From: Rossellomorea marisflavi | Lineage (GTDB): Bacteria > Bacillota > Bacilli > Bacillales > Bacillaceae_B | Reading direction: 5' to 3' | Length of the DNA stretch: 64,000 nucleotides | NCBI RefSeq assembly: GCF_022170785.1 | Contig: NZ_CP081870.1 | Span: forward strand, 732,001-796,000 | Part shown: in pieces, positions 1 to 8,068 of the stretch | Layout of the letters: each line of letters starts with the position of its first letter | How positions within the stretch are numbered: the first letter of the stretch is position 1 | Made by a program: the position numbers and the translations under genes | Notes under the pieces: generated by a model | What the model was told of the DNA's origin: nothing | The model's input: only the letters and a program-made list of their open reading frames with translations | Databases searched by the model: none

Positions 1-61
1 ATTTTTTAGATTGATTTAGGATGATTATGTCTGATAAAGTTGTCAAAAGAGTAAGAAAATT

Positions 62-341
62 AAATTTACTTGATAGACCCTGTTGAAAAATAGAAGAGGA
101 GAGATTGTGATGAGTATGAAAGAATTAGAACAAAAATTGAGTGCGCTAAAAATAAATGAGAATATCGATATTGAAAATGGTACAACCCCATCGTTTGAGA
201 AAAAAGGTGGAAACGGCATTAATCTTGATTTAACACTTCTTGGTGGTTCTAGACCACGTTTGAGTTAACGTCTACCCTAATACTATTGCCTTGAAAAAAA
301 AATAAAAAATACTTATTCAACAGGGTCTATGAGGTAAATTT
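62..341. repeat. 26-bp inverted repeat enclosing the peptide gene
   Basis: The left arm (62-87) and right arm (316-341) are reverse complements with 24 of 26 positions identical; 73-87 and 316-330 match perfectly over 15 bp (core TAGACCCTGTTGAA). The arms lie just outside the small peptide gene 110-268: the left arm ends 22 bp before its start codon and the right arm ends 22 bp before the start of the next gene. The unit could be a MITE-like cassette, a remnant of insertion, or a long-range RNA stem around the peptide message. I found no target-site duplication outside the arms and do not recognise the ends as a known IS family. Confidence 0.75.
110..268 (+). CDS. Candidate RiPP precursor peptide (52 aa)
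   Basis: The 52-residue peptide has a charged N-terminal half (KELEQKLSALK, amphipathic helix-like), a Gly/Asn-rich middle and a C-terminus LDLTLLGG-SRPRLS. Such a hydrophobic stretch ending in GG is typical of leader peptides cut after double glycine, which would release the hexapeptide SRPRLS with two arginines. I chose ATG 110 because AGAGGAG at 94-100 is well spaced from it; a TTG at 83 would place that site inside the gene. It directly precedes PLP enzymes and an arginase-fold enzyme with an RRE-like domain, so it is the natural substrate candidate. It has no cysteines, so lanthipeptide or sactipeptide chemistry is not expected. The precursor role is inference; no homologue is recognised. 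Confidence 0.7.
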   Translation: MSMKELEQKLSALKINENIDIENGTTPSFEKKGGNGINLDLTLLGGSRPRLS

Positions 342-363
342 TATGTAACGGGGAGGCCATATT

Positions 364-1569
364 ATGGTGATAAACGGTAGAAATGCGATTGAGCCTTTAT
401 ATTCTCAGCCGCCTAAAAGCCTTTTTACATTATCAAGATCCATTGGCACACCAGCTATCATATATGATCAGGTTGGTATGAAGGATGTAGTCAATCGCAT
501 GCAGGAAGACTTCAGTCTATTATCTAACGCTAAATTAAATCTAGCGGTTAAGGCTATCCACACCCCAGAGTTGCTTCGCCTTTATGCAGAGTGGGGGTTG
601 GGGTGTGATGTGGCTAGTATAGGGGAATATGAATTAGCAAAAAAGGCAGGATTTTCAGAAATTACAACTACAAATCCAGCATACAGTGAGAAAGATATGG
701 GCTTTTTTCATGACGAAGACGTAGTGCTAGATCTTGATTCTCAATCACAAGTGAAGAGTTATGGAAGCTTGTATCCCGGAACAGAGATTGGATTGCGTAT
801 CAGGATCCCTCTCCCTCCAGAACTCGAATCGAACGCCACTTTTGGAAATGACAGTAGATTTGGAATTGACATTTTACAGCCGGGACTAAATGAAATACTC
901 GAGAAATACAATCTTTCAGTTACACGTTTACATGTACATACAGGTCAGATGACTCCGGAGTCCCTACTATTTAAAGCAGATTACTTACTTGCAATTGCGG
1001 AAGTTTTTGAGGATGTCCATACAATCGACTTCGGTGGAGGGCTTTTCCATTTTTATATAAGTAGAGAAAAGGCAAGGAAGTCACTGACGATGGTAAATGG
1101 AAAAATAAAAGAGTGGGTGAGAAAAAACAAGCGTACCCTAATGACAAGATTCGAACCAGGGGGAGCTCTTCTTGCTGGATGCGGTTACCTAGTATCAACT
1201 ATTGTAGCGAACGAATTTCATTCCCATTTCAACTCAAGAATCGTGACAGTTGATGCATCTGCATGGAACTTGGCTCCTTGGCATAAGCCCGAAGTCATGA
1301 TTCTAGGAGATAACAATGATAAAAGAATTCAGGAGAATAAAGCTCTTATTGCTGGTAATACGCTCTATGAAGGTGATTTTTTTGGGAAGCAAGGGAATGG
1401 CCAGTTGACGTATTTTGATCTAGATGACCCACACATCGGTGAAAAGATATTGTTCACAGCTTCCGGAGCATATACGATGACTAATTCTCGACGCTTCAAT
1501 CGCCTACCATTACCAAAGGAATACCTCTTAAATGATGATGATTTAAAACAGGTGGGGGTACTGCAATGA
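364..1569 (+). CDS. Fold-type III PLP enzyme, Orn/DAP/Arg decarboxylase-like, lacking the catalytic Cys
   Basis: The protein (401 aa) has the layout of group IV (alanine-racemase-fold) decarboxylases: the PLP lysine in NLAVKAIHTPELL (K63), the HVHTGQ strand (about 190-195), the glycine-rich phosphate loop DFGGGL (222-227), EPGGALLAGCGYL (264-275) and a C-terminal beta barrel ending in SGAYTMTNSRRFNRLPLP. The usual C-x-E-x-D motif near the C-terminus reads GNTLYEGD, so the catalytic cysteine is leucine (L334). In ornithine decarboxylase this Cys comes from the partner subunit and protonates the product carbon. The enzyme may therefore be non-decarboxylating, altered in reaction, or dependent on the paralogue at 2755-3942, which keeps the Cys. 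GGGGAGG at 350-356 sets the start; the stop overlaps the next gene. Confidence 0.85.
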   Translation: MVINGRNAIEPLYSQPPKSLFTLSRSIGTPAIIYDQVGMKDVVNRMQEDFSLLSNAKLNLAVKAIHTPELLRLYAEWGLGCDVASIGEYELAKKAGFSEITTTNPAYSEKDMGFFHDEDVVLDLDSQSQVKSYGSLYPGTEIGLRIRIPLPPELESNATFGNDSRFGIDILQPGLNEILEKYNLSVTRLHVHTGQMTPESLLFKADYLLAIAEVFEDVHTIDFGGGLFHFYISREKARKSLTMVNGKIKEWVRKNKRTLMTRFEPGGALLAGCGYLVSTIVANEFHSHFNSRIVTVDASAWNLAPWHKPEVMILGDNNDKRIQENKALIAGNTLYEGDFFGKQGNGQLTYFDLDDPHIGEKILFTASGAYTMTNSRRFNRLPLPKEYLLNDDDLKQVGVLQ

Positions 1570-2792
1570 AAGAGCTATATAAAATAAAGGACTCGTTAGT
1601 ACTATTCGATGAACAGTCTTCCTTAACTCTTTGGGATCCAAAGGAGGGATGGGAGTTAAAGCTGGAAGCCCATATGATTGATTTCCTAAAGGCGTTTGCC
1701 ATTCCTGCCACGAAGGAAGCGGCCTATCGGTCTATAGCTACGTCCTATAATGTTAACGAGCAGTTTTTTGAGGATATCGTAGCGTCTTTCCTCTCCCAAA
1801 AATTAATTGAACCTGTTTCTGGAGCAGGGAAAACAAATAAACCAAATCTGCAAATCGGGATGTTTAGGACCCCCATTATATCACTTAAAGAATGTTTAAT
1901 GGGTGAAGGAACAAACATCGCTTTTTTAGGTATGCCATATGATTTGAATGTTACTTATCGACCAGGAGCTCGATTTGCACCAAGTTATCTTAGGAAGGTA
2001 AGTGGTTCCGTTTTTCAATATGATTCCGATACGTTAAAAGGGGCATATGACCCTGTCAAAGGAAAACAGATTCTGCAAAACATTAGGATGACAGATATTG
2101 GGGATATCTCTTCTGTTGTATTTTCCAGAAATGGAACTCAATTTGATTCACTAGAAGAAACAATCTATCGCTTGACTAAAAAAAACATACTCCCGACAAC
2201 AATTGGGGGTGACCATTCCATTACGTTACCTTGTGTGAAGGGGGCAGCACGAACTTATCATAAAATTGGAATTATCCAGCTTGATGCCCATTCAGATTTT
2301 GGATTAAACCAAGTGGAAGATTGGAGAGAAACGACTCACCATGGAAACTTTATGGATCTTTTAATTGAAGACGAAAGAGTTGTAGATATTGTGCAAATCG
2401 GTATTCGACAACTTGTGGAGGGATACCTCCCTCATGCGAAAGTGAAGCAGTATCCTGGCAAGTCCATTCTCCTATTGCTTTCCGAAATGGAAGATCGTTT
2501 AAATAGTGAAATTCCTTATTATCTGACCATTGATGTTGATGCAATGGACCCGACTGTTTTGTCAGCTACGGGTACGCCTCTTCCTGGAGGGTTTACATAT
2601 GAAGAGATGAATGAAGTTCTCAAAACAATCACAAAATCAGCCCGTATCATTGGATTAGATATGGTAGAACTCCTTCCGGGGGATTCTGAAGTTGATGGTG
2701 TGTTAGCGTCAGGTTTACTGATCAACCTACTTTCGAATGTTATGGAGAGATTAGATGAGCATTGCACCTCGTATTCCAAGTCTCTTACTTAA
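1566..2792 (+). CDS. RRE-arginase fusion: candidate peptide arginase (peptidyl-Arg to peptidyl-Orn)
   Basis: Residues 1 to about 85 look like a PqqD-type winged-helix RiPP recognition element (beta strands around LVLFDEQSSLTLW, then helices and a wing). Residues about 115-395 are a ureohydrolase with all Mn ligands visible: GGDHS (H217), DAHSD (D240, H242, D244) and DVDAMDP (D323, D325, D328). Free arginases and agmatinases are around 300 aa and lack the N-terminal extension; peptide arginases such as OspR from landornamide biosynthesis act on leader-bound arginines. The adjacent precursor candidate has two arginines after GG. The gene starts by an ATGA overlap with the upstream PLP gene and overlaps the next gene by 38 bp, so translation is probably coupled. 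The ureohydrolase fold is certain; the peptide substrate is inference. Confidence 0.85.
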   Translation: MKELYKIKDSLVLFDEQSSLTLWDPKEGWELKLEAHMIDFLKAFAIPATKEAAYRSIATSYNVNEQFFEDIVASFLSQKLIEPVSGAGKTNKPNLQIGMFRTPIISLKECLMGEGTNIAFLGMPYDLNVTYRPGARFAPSYLRKVSGSVFQYDSDTLKGAYDPVKGKQILQNIRMTDIGDISSVVFSRNGTQFDSLEETIYRLTKKNILPTTIGGDHSITLPCVKGAARTYHKIGIIQLDAHSDFGLNQVEDWRETTHHGNFMDLLIEDERVVDIVQIGIRQLVEGYLPHAKVKQYPGKSILLLLSEMEDRLNSEIPYYLTIDVDAMDPTVLSATGTPLPGGFTYEEMNEVLKTITKSARIIGLDMVELLPGDSEVDGVLASGLLINLLSNVMERLDEHCTSYSKSLT

Positions 2793-3942
2793 TGAAGACA
2801 TAAATCTTCCTACACCTTCCATTATCTATGACGTCGCAGCTATAAAGCACGTCATACAATCCCTACTTAACGATATTCGGGTCATACCTGAAGCAACTCT
2901 CCTGTATTCGGTCAAAGCCAATCGGAACCCGACAATCCTCCGATTACTGGCAGACATGGGACTTGGTGTTGATGTAGCATCTATTGAGGAGTTGCAAGCG
3001 GTGAAGAAAGCAGGATTTGAGATTATCCATGCAACATCTCCCTCTTTCTCAGCCGATGAGATTAAGATGTTAAGGGAAGCGGGGATATTTCCAGATTTTA
3101 ATAGCCTCTCACAACTAGAACTAGCCAGGATAGAATTGGGCTCTTTAGAGGAGGTTGGTTTAAGGGTTAAGTTTCCCCTTCTCCTTTCAGAAGAGGAAGG
3201 AGAAACGACGTTTGGGGAGGGTAGTCGATTTGGAATAAATCTGTTCGAACCTTCTATAAAATCCTATTTGATCAAACATCAAATAGAAGTTAAGCAGATT
3301 CATATTCACCTCGGTGAGATGAGGAATGTCCATGTCATGGAGCAGGTTATGAAATCAATCGCTAAACTGGTTAAAATCTATCCTTCGATAGAAAGTATTA
3401 ACTTAGGCGGGGGCTTGACTTATTTATATTCTGACCAGGATGAAGCTAAGAACGTATGGAAAATGGTTGCGACTTATATGGAGGATATACAGTGTACTCT
3501 AGGACGTTCAATAAAATTGATGGTTGAGCCCGGGATGTTGTTGATGGCAATGTGTGGGTATCTGCTTTCGAGTGTAAGGTCATCAGATTGGGGCAATGAC
3601 AGCAGGAACGTTACGCTTGATGCTTCGGCATGGAATCTAATGTACTGGTCATATCCGGTTTTGGTTAAGGCTTATACCCAAAATGTTGAAGAAGAGATTC
3701 ATACATTGTATGGAAATACTTGCTATGAAAAAGATATCTTTATACAGTCCAGTATAAATCCTCGTCTGGAAACAGGTGATCGGGTCCTATTAGCACCAGC
3801 AGGTGCATATGTCACTAGCATGGCAAGAAATATGCATGGTTTTCCAGTCCCAATGGAATTTATTCTAGTGGATGACGAAATCTATAAGACAGGAGACGAT
3901 TATGCAAACCACTCTAAAATCCAGACGCTCCCTTACCAATGA
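2755..3942 (+). CDS. Second fold-type III PLP enzyme, Orn/DAP/Arg decarboxylase-like, catalytic Cys present
   Basis: This 395-aa paralogue of the protein at 364-1569 has LLYSVKANRNPTIL (PLP lysine K54), HIHLGEM (182-188), LGGGL (217-221), VEPGMLLMAMCGYL (about 257-270) and, unlike its paralogue, a complete GNTCYEKD motif (C323, E325, D327). It ends in the usual GAYVTSMARNMHGFPVP segment. Group IV enzymes work as head-to-tail dimers with active sites at the interface, so a heterodimer of the two paralogues is plausible. The substrate may be a free amino acid or the delta-amine of peptidyl-ornithine made by the arginase; the sequence alone cannot tell. The start ATG 2755 lies inside the arginase gene with GGAGAG just upstream. 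Confidence 0.85.
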   Translation: MSIAPRIPSLLLNEDINLPTPSIIYDVAAIKHVIQSLLNDIRVIPEATLLYSVKANRNPTILRLLADMGLGVDVASIEELQAVKKAGFEIIHATSPSFSADEIKMLREAGIFPDFNSLSQLELARIELGSLEEVGLRVKFPLLLSEEEGETTFGEGSRFGINLFEPSIKSYLIKHQIEVKQIHIHLGEMRNVHVMEQVMKSIAKLVKIYPSIESINLGGGLTYLYSDQDEAKNVWKMVATYMEDIQCTLGRSIKLMVEPGMLLMAMCGYLLSSVRSSDWGNDSRNVTLDASAWNLMYWSYPVLVKAYTQNVEEEIHTLYGNTCYEKDIFIQSSINPRLETGDRVLLAPAGAYVTSMARNMHGFPVPMEFILVDDEIYKTGDDYANHSKIQTLPYQ

Positions 3943-5365
3943 AATAGAGCAATTATTGAAAGTGTATGAATCTTTTAGTATACAGGAACATCCTCATCCA
4001 AACCGCTTGAGCAGGTGGTTGGACGATATGCATTTAATGAGAGCGGAAGGGCGATGGAGTCTGAAAGCTGAAAGGGAGATAGAGGAACGCTCAATGGAAT
4101 TAAGAAGAATTTGGATAGAGTATGCACAGTCGTACAGCAATTTTCACTTGAAGTCCCCACCATTAAATACGATGAAAATTTTACCCTCTAATAATAAAAT
4201 TGACTTTAGCTATGAAAGGAATATTCAGGCCAATCTTCTTGAAGAAAGAAGCGGCCAATACCGGTCTCAACATGACCTGTGGAATAGTGATCATGTAATG
4301 TTCTCCAGTGGTATGGCGAGTATTTCAACTTTCATGCAGAGTTACTTGGGGATGTTTAAGCCTTCTATCGATAAGCCCTTAACTATTCTCTCTTGGAGTG
4401 ATTATTTTGAAACGCGGGTCATGATGGATTTATACAGTAGGGATTCAGTTCACTATTATCCTTGTAAAAGTCAGGAAGAACTAGAGTCCTATATAACTAT
4501 AGGGGACATCTTCTTCATAGAGCCAGTTCGATATAACTGGGATCTTGAGGTATTGAATTTGGAAACGTTTCTATCTCAACTAAAAGCTCTTCATCCAGAT
4601 AAGATTAGCGTTCTTGTAATGGACACGACGTTGATTGGTGATACCCTTGATATGAGTGGAATACTAGAATTTTGCAGTCAAGTCCCTAATCTCATTATTG
4701 TTCAAATTCACTCCTGTCTAAAACTGGATCAACAAGGGTTTGAATACTCCAATGCAGGATTACTAAGTATTTACACGACAAAACGGGGGAACCTTCCCGA
4801 AGCTAAGGAGTTTGGTCAATATATTAGAAAAGTAAGGACGATTCTTGGAACAGGCTTAGGGTTAGAAGAAATAGCCCTCCTTGATCAACCTTATTTTCTA
4901 AACAAGCATCATTTAAATTCCTATTGTAGTGGGGTGTTTAAGCATAATAGGGAGCTTGCTCATTCCATCGAATCGAATGGGATATTTAAAAAGGTGGCAC
5001 ATCCTTCTATAAATTCCACTTTTCCGTGGGCGGTATCTCCTTTTGTCGTATTTCATTTGAAAGAAGATACTCTTGAAAATCATGGATTTCTATTAGGAGT
5101 AGTTCTTCATGAAGCTGAGTCAAAAGGTCTTACATTCTCGATAGGATCCAGTTTCGGATTCAGATCACACCGGTTTGAAGTAATTATTCCAAATGTGAGT
5201 GAAGGTAAAGGGCTTTTCAAAGTGGCCATGGGATTCAGGGATGGTCCATCGAAGGACGCAATCACCAAATTATTCAAAAAATTATCCTTATATAAGAGTT
5301 TTCACAGCCTGAGAAAGGATTACCCTACGATCAAGCCAGTGAACCTAGTAGACATTAAGGAGTAA
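3902..5365 (+). CDS. Fold-type I PLP-dependent enzyme of unknown substrate
   Basis: The 487-aa protein carries about 100 N-terminal residues of charged helices and then a Cys/Met-metabolism-like fold-type I PLP domain. SSGMAS (135-140) resembles the phosphate-binding loop of cystathionine gamma-synthase relatives, MDTT (240-243) would hold the PLP-ring aspartate (D241), and HSCLKLDQQG puts the Schiff-base lysine at K274. I chose ATG 3902 because AGGAGA lies 5 bp upstream; an in-frame ATG at 3872 has no ribosome-binding site. The gene overlaps the second fold-III gene by 41 bp. In this context it could transaminate, eliminate or lyse a side chain of the modified peptide. I do not recognise a characterised family. 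Confidence 0.75.
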   Translation: MQTTLKSRRSLTNEIEQLLKVYESFSIQEHPHPNRLSRWLDDMHLMRAEGRWSLKAEREIEERSMELRRIWIEYAQSYSNFHLKSPPLNTMKILPSNNKIDFSYERNIQANLLEERSGQYRSQHDLWNSDHVMFSSGMASISTFMQSYLGMFKPSIDKPLTILSWSDYFETRVMMDLYSRDSVHYYPCKSQEELESYITIGDIFFIEPVRYNWDLEVLNLETFLSQLKALHPDKISVLVMDTTLIGDTLDMSGILEFCSQVPNLIIVQIHSCLKLDQQGFEYSNAGLLSIYTTKRGNLPEAKEFGQYIRKVRTILGTGLGLEEIALLDQPYFLNKHHLNSYCSGVFKHNRELAHSIESNGIFKKVAHPSINSTFPWAVSPFVVFHLKEDTLENHGFLLGVVLHEAESKGLTFSIGSSFGFRSHRFEVIIPNVSEGKGLFKVAMGFRDGPSKDAITKLFKKLSLYKSFHSLRKDYPTIKPVNLVDIKE

Positions 5366-5378
5366 TGGAGGCTTCGTC

Positions 5379-6338
5379 ATGATTGAAGTCAAGGATCTTT
5401 CAAAGTCGTATCTTTCAAAAAAGAATCGAGTAGATGTTCTGAAGAATGTATCATTTTGTATTAATCAAGGAGAAGTAGTTGGCCTTTTGGGTTCAAATGG
5501 AGCAGGCAAAACAACATTAATTAAAAGCTTATGCGGTTTGATAGAGCCGGATGCTGGTCAGGTCACCATCCGCAACTTAGCGGTTAATCATCAAGATAAA
5601 AGAGCCTTGAAATATATCAGTTCCGTCCTCGAAGGGAATCGGAATCTTTATTGGAGGTTGACGGTAAAGGAGAACATCGAGTACTTTTTGGGTAACCGAG
5701 GAATCTCAAGGAAGTCCATTTCAATTGAAATGAATAACTTCCTAAAAAAGTTCTCATTATTAGAAAAAAAGAATGAGTTAGTAAAAAACCTCTCAAGAGG
5801 TATGCAACAAAAGGTGGCTATTATCATAGCATTAATGAGTCAAACTGAGGTTCTGCTATTGGATGAACCGACTCTTGGATTGGATGTCGAGGCGAATAAT
5901 GAGATTCGCAACTTTTTGAAAGAAATCGTAAAGACAGAGAAAAAAACAATCCTGATAAGTTCTCATGACATGAATCTAATTGAGCGCTTATGTGATCGTG
6001 TAATCATCATCAACAAAGGTGAAGTAGTGACGGATGATTCTGTTGAAAATCTATTAAGATTATTTCAAGCTATATCATATCAGTTCATTGTTGATCGTCC
6101 CTTGAAAGAGGAACAGAATGAGAAATTACGCCAACGGTATCCGACAATGAGAAGTGGCTTTATAGAAGGAAATCATACCTTGGAGTTCACGATTTTGGAA
6201 AAGAAGGATTTCTATCAGATTGTAGAAATGCTAAAAGGTTTCCATGTGTTTATTGAATCAATTGATAAGCACCAGATCAACTTTGAACAAGTCTTTCTCA
6301 CGTTGGTCAAGGGAGAACGGCAATATGCAACTATATAA
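5379..6338 (+). CDS. ABC transporter ATP-binding protein (exporter type)
   Basis: The 319-aa ATPase has Walker A GSNGAGKTT (38-46), signature LSRGM (138-142), Walker B LLLDEP (159-164) followed by TLGLD, and a switch histidine in ISSHD. It belongs to the CcmA/DrrA-like class that pairs with ABC-2 permeases to export drugs, peptides or lipids. The roughly 100-residue C-terminal tail is longer than the minimal nucleotide-binding domain. The gene follows the PLP gene by 13 bp with GGAGG upstream and is overlapped by the permease gene. It most likely exports the peptide product or confers self-protection. Confidence 0.93.
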   Translation: MIEVKDLSKSYLSKKNRVDVLKNVSFCINQGEVVGLLGSNGAGKTTLIKSLCGLIEPDAGQVTIRNLAVNHQDKRALKYISSVLEGNRNLYWRLTVKENIEYFLGNRGISRKSISIEMNNFLKKFSLLEKKNELVKNLSRGMQQKVAIIIALMSQTEVLLLDEPTLGLDVEANNEIRNFLKEIVKTEKKTILISSHDMNLIERLCDRVIIINKGEVVTDDSVENLLRLFQAISYQFIVDRPLKEEQNEKLRQRYPTMRSGFIEGNHTLEFTILEKKDFYQIVEMLKGFHVFIESIDKHQINFEQVFLTLVKGERQYATI

Positions 6339-7098
6339 TATATTCATCTCTAATCTCAGAAGAGAAGGCATACAAATGTTTCGGTATCTGCCGAATACAA
6401 TCAGTGAGCTTGTTATATTCTATATCATATTTTTAGGTTTTTTTCTCGGAATAACATTGGTAGGAGACCAACAGACCATTGATTACAATATTCAAATGGT
6501 CATTCTAAACTATGTGTTTTGGTTTTTAATTTTGTCCATTACTCAGGGGATCGGATGGGAGATTTCAAATGAAGCTGGGCAGGGTACGTTAGAACAACTC
6601 TATATGACCCCCTACAAACTCTGGTATGTTTTGCTCTCCAGAATGATTAGTACCCTTCTAATCAATATTGTCACCATAACTCTTCTATTGTTTGCAGCCA
6701 TGTTTACGTCTCAACAGTGGCTGAATATGGACTTACTATCAATCCTACCCATCCTTGGAATCACGCTATTCGGAGTCTTTGGGTTGGGCTATGCTATTGC
6801 AGGGATAACGATGATTTTAAAACAGGTTGATTACATTCTACAGCTTTTTCAATTCGTTATCATGGGGCTTACCTTTGTCCCTATAACTGTTGTTCCGATA
6901 TTGAAATTTGGTCCGTTCATGTTAGGTCTACAATTGATCAGGGAGATTGCAATCCGGGGTATTGCAATCACTGACATTCCTATTGGTGATCTTATCTTCC
7001 TCATTATTAATTCATTTTTATATTTTATCATTGGTTTATTATGTTTTAAAAAATGTGAGCAAATAGCCAAAAGGAAAGGTCTGTTTGGCCATTATTAG
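6325..7098 (+). CDS. ABC-2 type permease
   Basis: The 257-aa membrane protein has about six hydrophobic segments and the usual ABC-2 layout: a short cytoplasmic N-terminus (LYNIFISNLRREG), a first membrane pair around SELVIFYIIFLGFFLGI, the EQLYMTPYKLWYVLLSRMIS coupling stretch and three C-terminal spans. I chose ATG 6325 because GGGAGA precedes it at the right spacing and the N-terminus then matches relatives; an earlier in-frame start at 6244 lies deep inside the ATPase gene. It overlaps the ATPase by 14 bp and forms the transporter's membrane part. It has no peptidase domain, so cleavage after the double glycine would need another protease. Confidence 0.9.
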   Translation: MQLYNIFISNLRREGIQMFRYLPNTISELVIFYIIFLGFFLGITLVGDQQTIDYNIQMVILNYVFWFLILSITQGIGWEISNEAGQGTLEQLYMTPYKLWYVLLSRMISTLLINIVTITLLLFAAMFTSQQWLNMDLLSILPILGITLFGVFGLGYAIAGITMILKQVDYILQLFQFVIMGLTFVPITVVPILKFGPFMLGLQLIREIAIRGIAITDIPIGDLIFLIINSFLYFIIGLLCFKKCEQIAKRKGLFGHY

Positions 7099-7110
7099 GA
7101 GGACGGGAAC

Positions 7111-7986
7111 ATGTCACGACTTGATACGCTGAATTTGGAACAGATATCCAGGTTTATAGCGAGTTTGAACGCAATGAGTAAACACCACATCGGCTATTGT
7201 GGTGAAAAATCTGATGAAATCTTGGACACATTGCAACATGATTTCTCTGACCTGAATTTAGAGGATTGTTTGGCGGTTAGCTACGACGATGAAGACGAAG
7301 GTATCCTTGGTGTCCTGGGAGCTGACGTCGACTTAGATAATCATTCTGCAGAGCTATGGGGTCCTTTTGTGAATAGTGAAAATCCGGAACCATTAACGGC
7401 ATTGCTTTGGGAGGAGATATCTTCAAATTTAGGAAAAATGGTTCAGACCTATCATGGATTTTACAACGATCTAAATCTAATTGGGCAAGGCTTCATTGAG
7501 TCTCTCGGAGGTAAGGTTACGGGAAGCCATTTAATTCTTAAAGCCAAGAAATATGATTATACCGACGAACATGATGTGGTAGTCGAGGAACTAAGTCCAA
7601 AGTGGCATCAAGCATTTGATAAGCTACATAATGAATCATTCCCGGATACATATTATACAAGTGAAGAAATTATTTATAAGGTTAACGATAATAATAAAGT
7701 GTTTGTCATTCCATCAGGGGATACCCTTTTAGGATACATTTATGTAGAAGGTAATCCAGATTATGAAGAAGGAAACATTGAATTTATTGCTGTTTCAACT
7801 GATAATCGTAAAAGAGGCATCGGGACTAGGTTGGTTAAGCATGCCCTGGGTTTCATGTTTGAGGACTTAGGGATAGAGGAAATATCTATTTGTGTGAATG
7901 AGCAAAACTCCCAAGCTATTAACTTATATAAGAGGGCAGGTTTTAAGAGAGAACATCGGCTGCATCATTATGTGCTGAATGTGTGA
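7111..7986 (+). CDS. GNAT acetyltransferase closing the candidate RiPP operon
   Basis: The protein is 291 aa. Its C-terminal half is a standard GNAT fold with the acetyl-CoA loop around STDNRKRGIGTRLVKHA and the NEQNSQAINLYKRAGFK C-terminal motif. The N-terminal 130 residues look like a degenerate second GNAT domain (GVLGADVDLDN, SAELWGPFV). It follows the permease by 12 bp with TAGGAGGA upstream and is the last gene before the terminator. In antimicrobial peptide clusters such enzymes acetylate the product as a modification or as immunity (for example MccE in microcin C). Here free ornithine amines would be possible acceptors; that is inference. Confidence 0.85.
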   Translation: MSRLDTLNLEQISRFIASLNAMSKHHIGYCGEKSDEILDTLQHDFSDLNLEDCLAVSYDDEDEGILGVLGADVDLDNHSAELWGPFVNSENPEPLTALLWEEISSNLGKMVQTYHGFYNDLNLIGQGFIESLGGKVTGSHLILKAKKYDYTDEHDVVVEELSPKWHQAFDKLHNESFPDTYYTSEEIIYKVNDNNKVFVIPSGDTLLGYIYVEGNPDYEEGNIEFIAVSTDNRKRGIGTRLVKHALGFMFEDLGIEEISICVNEQNSQAINLYKRAGFKREHRLHHYVLNV

Positions 7987-8068
7987 AGAATCATGATAGT
8001 GATTTTTTTACCATGTTGGGTAAGGGAAATAGCAAAAATTAAGAAGAGACTTCTATTATGAACCGTAT

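Noticed and set aside
1..109. A clear promoter for the peptide operon
   Set aside because: TTGATT (11-16) with GATAAA (33-38) is possible but weak, and the operon may be read from outside the window; not listed as a feature.
62..341. Inverted repeat as an intact insertion sequence or transposon
   Set aside because: No transposase gene inside, no target-site duplication outside, and the ends do not match a family I recognise; kept as an inverted repeat only.
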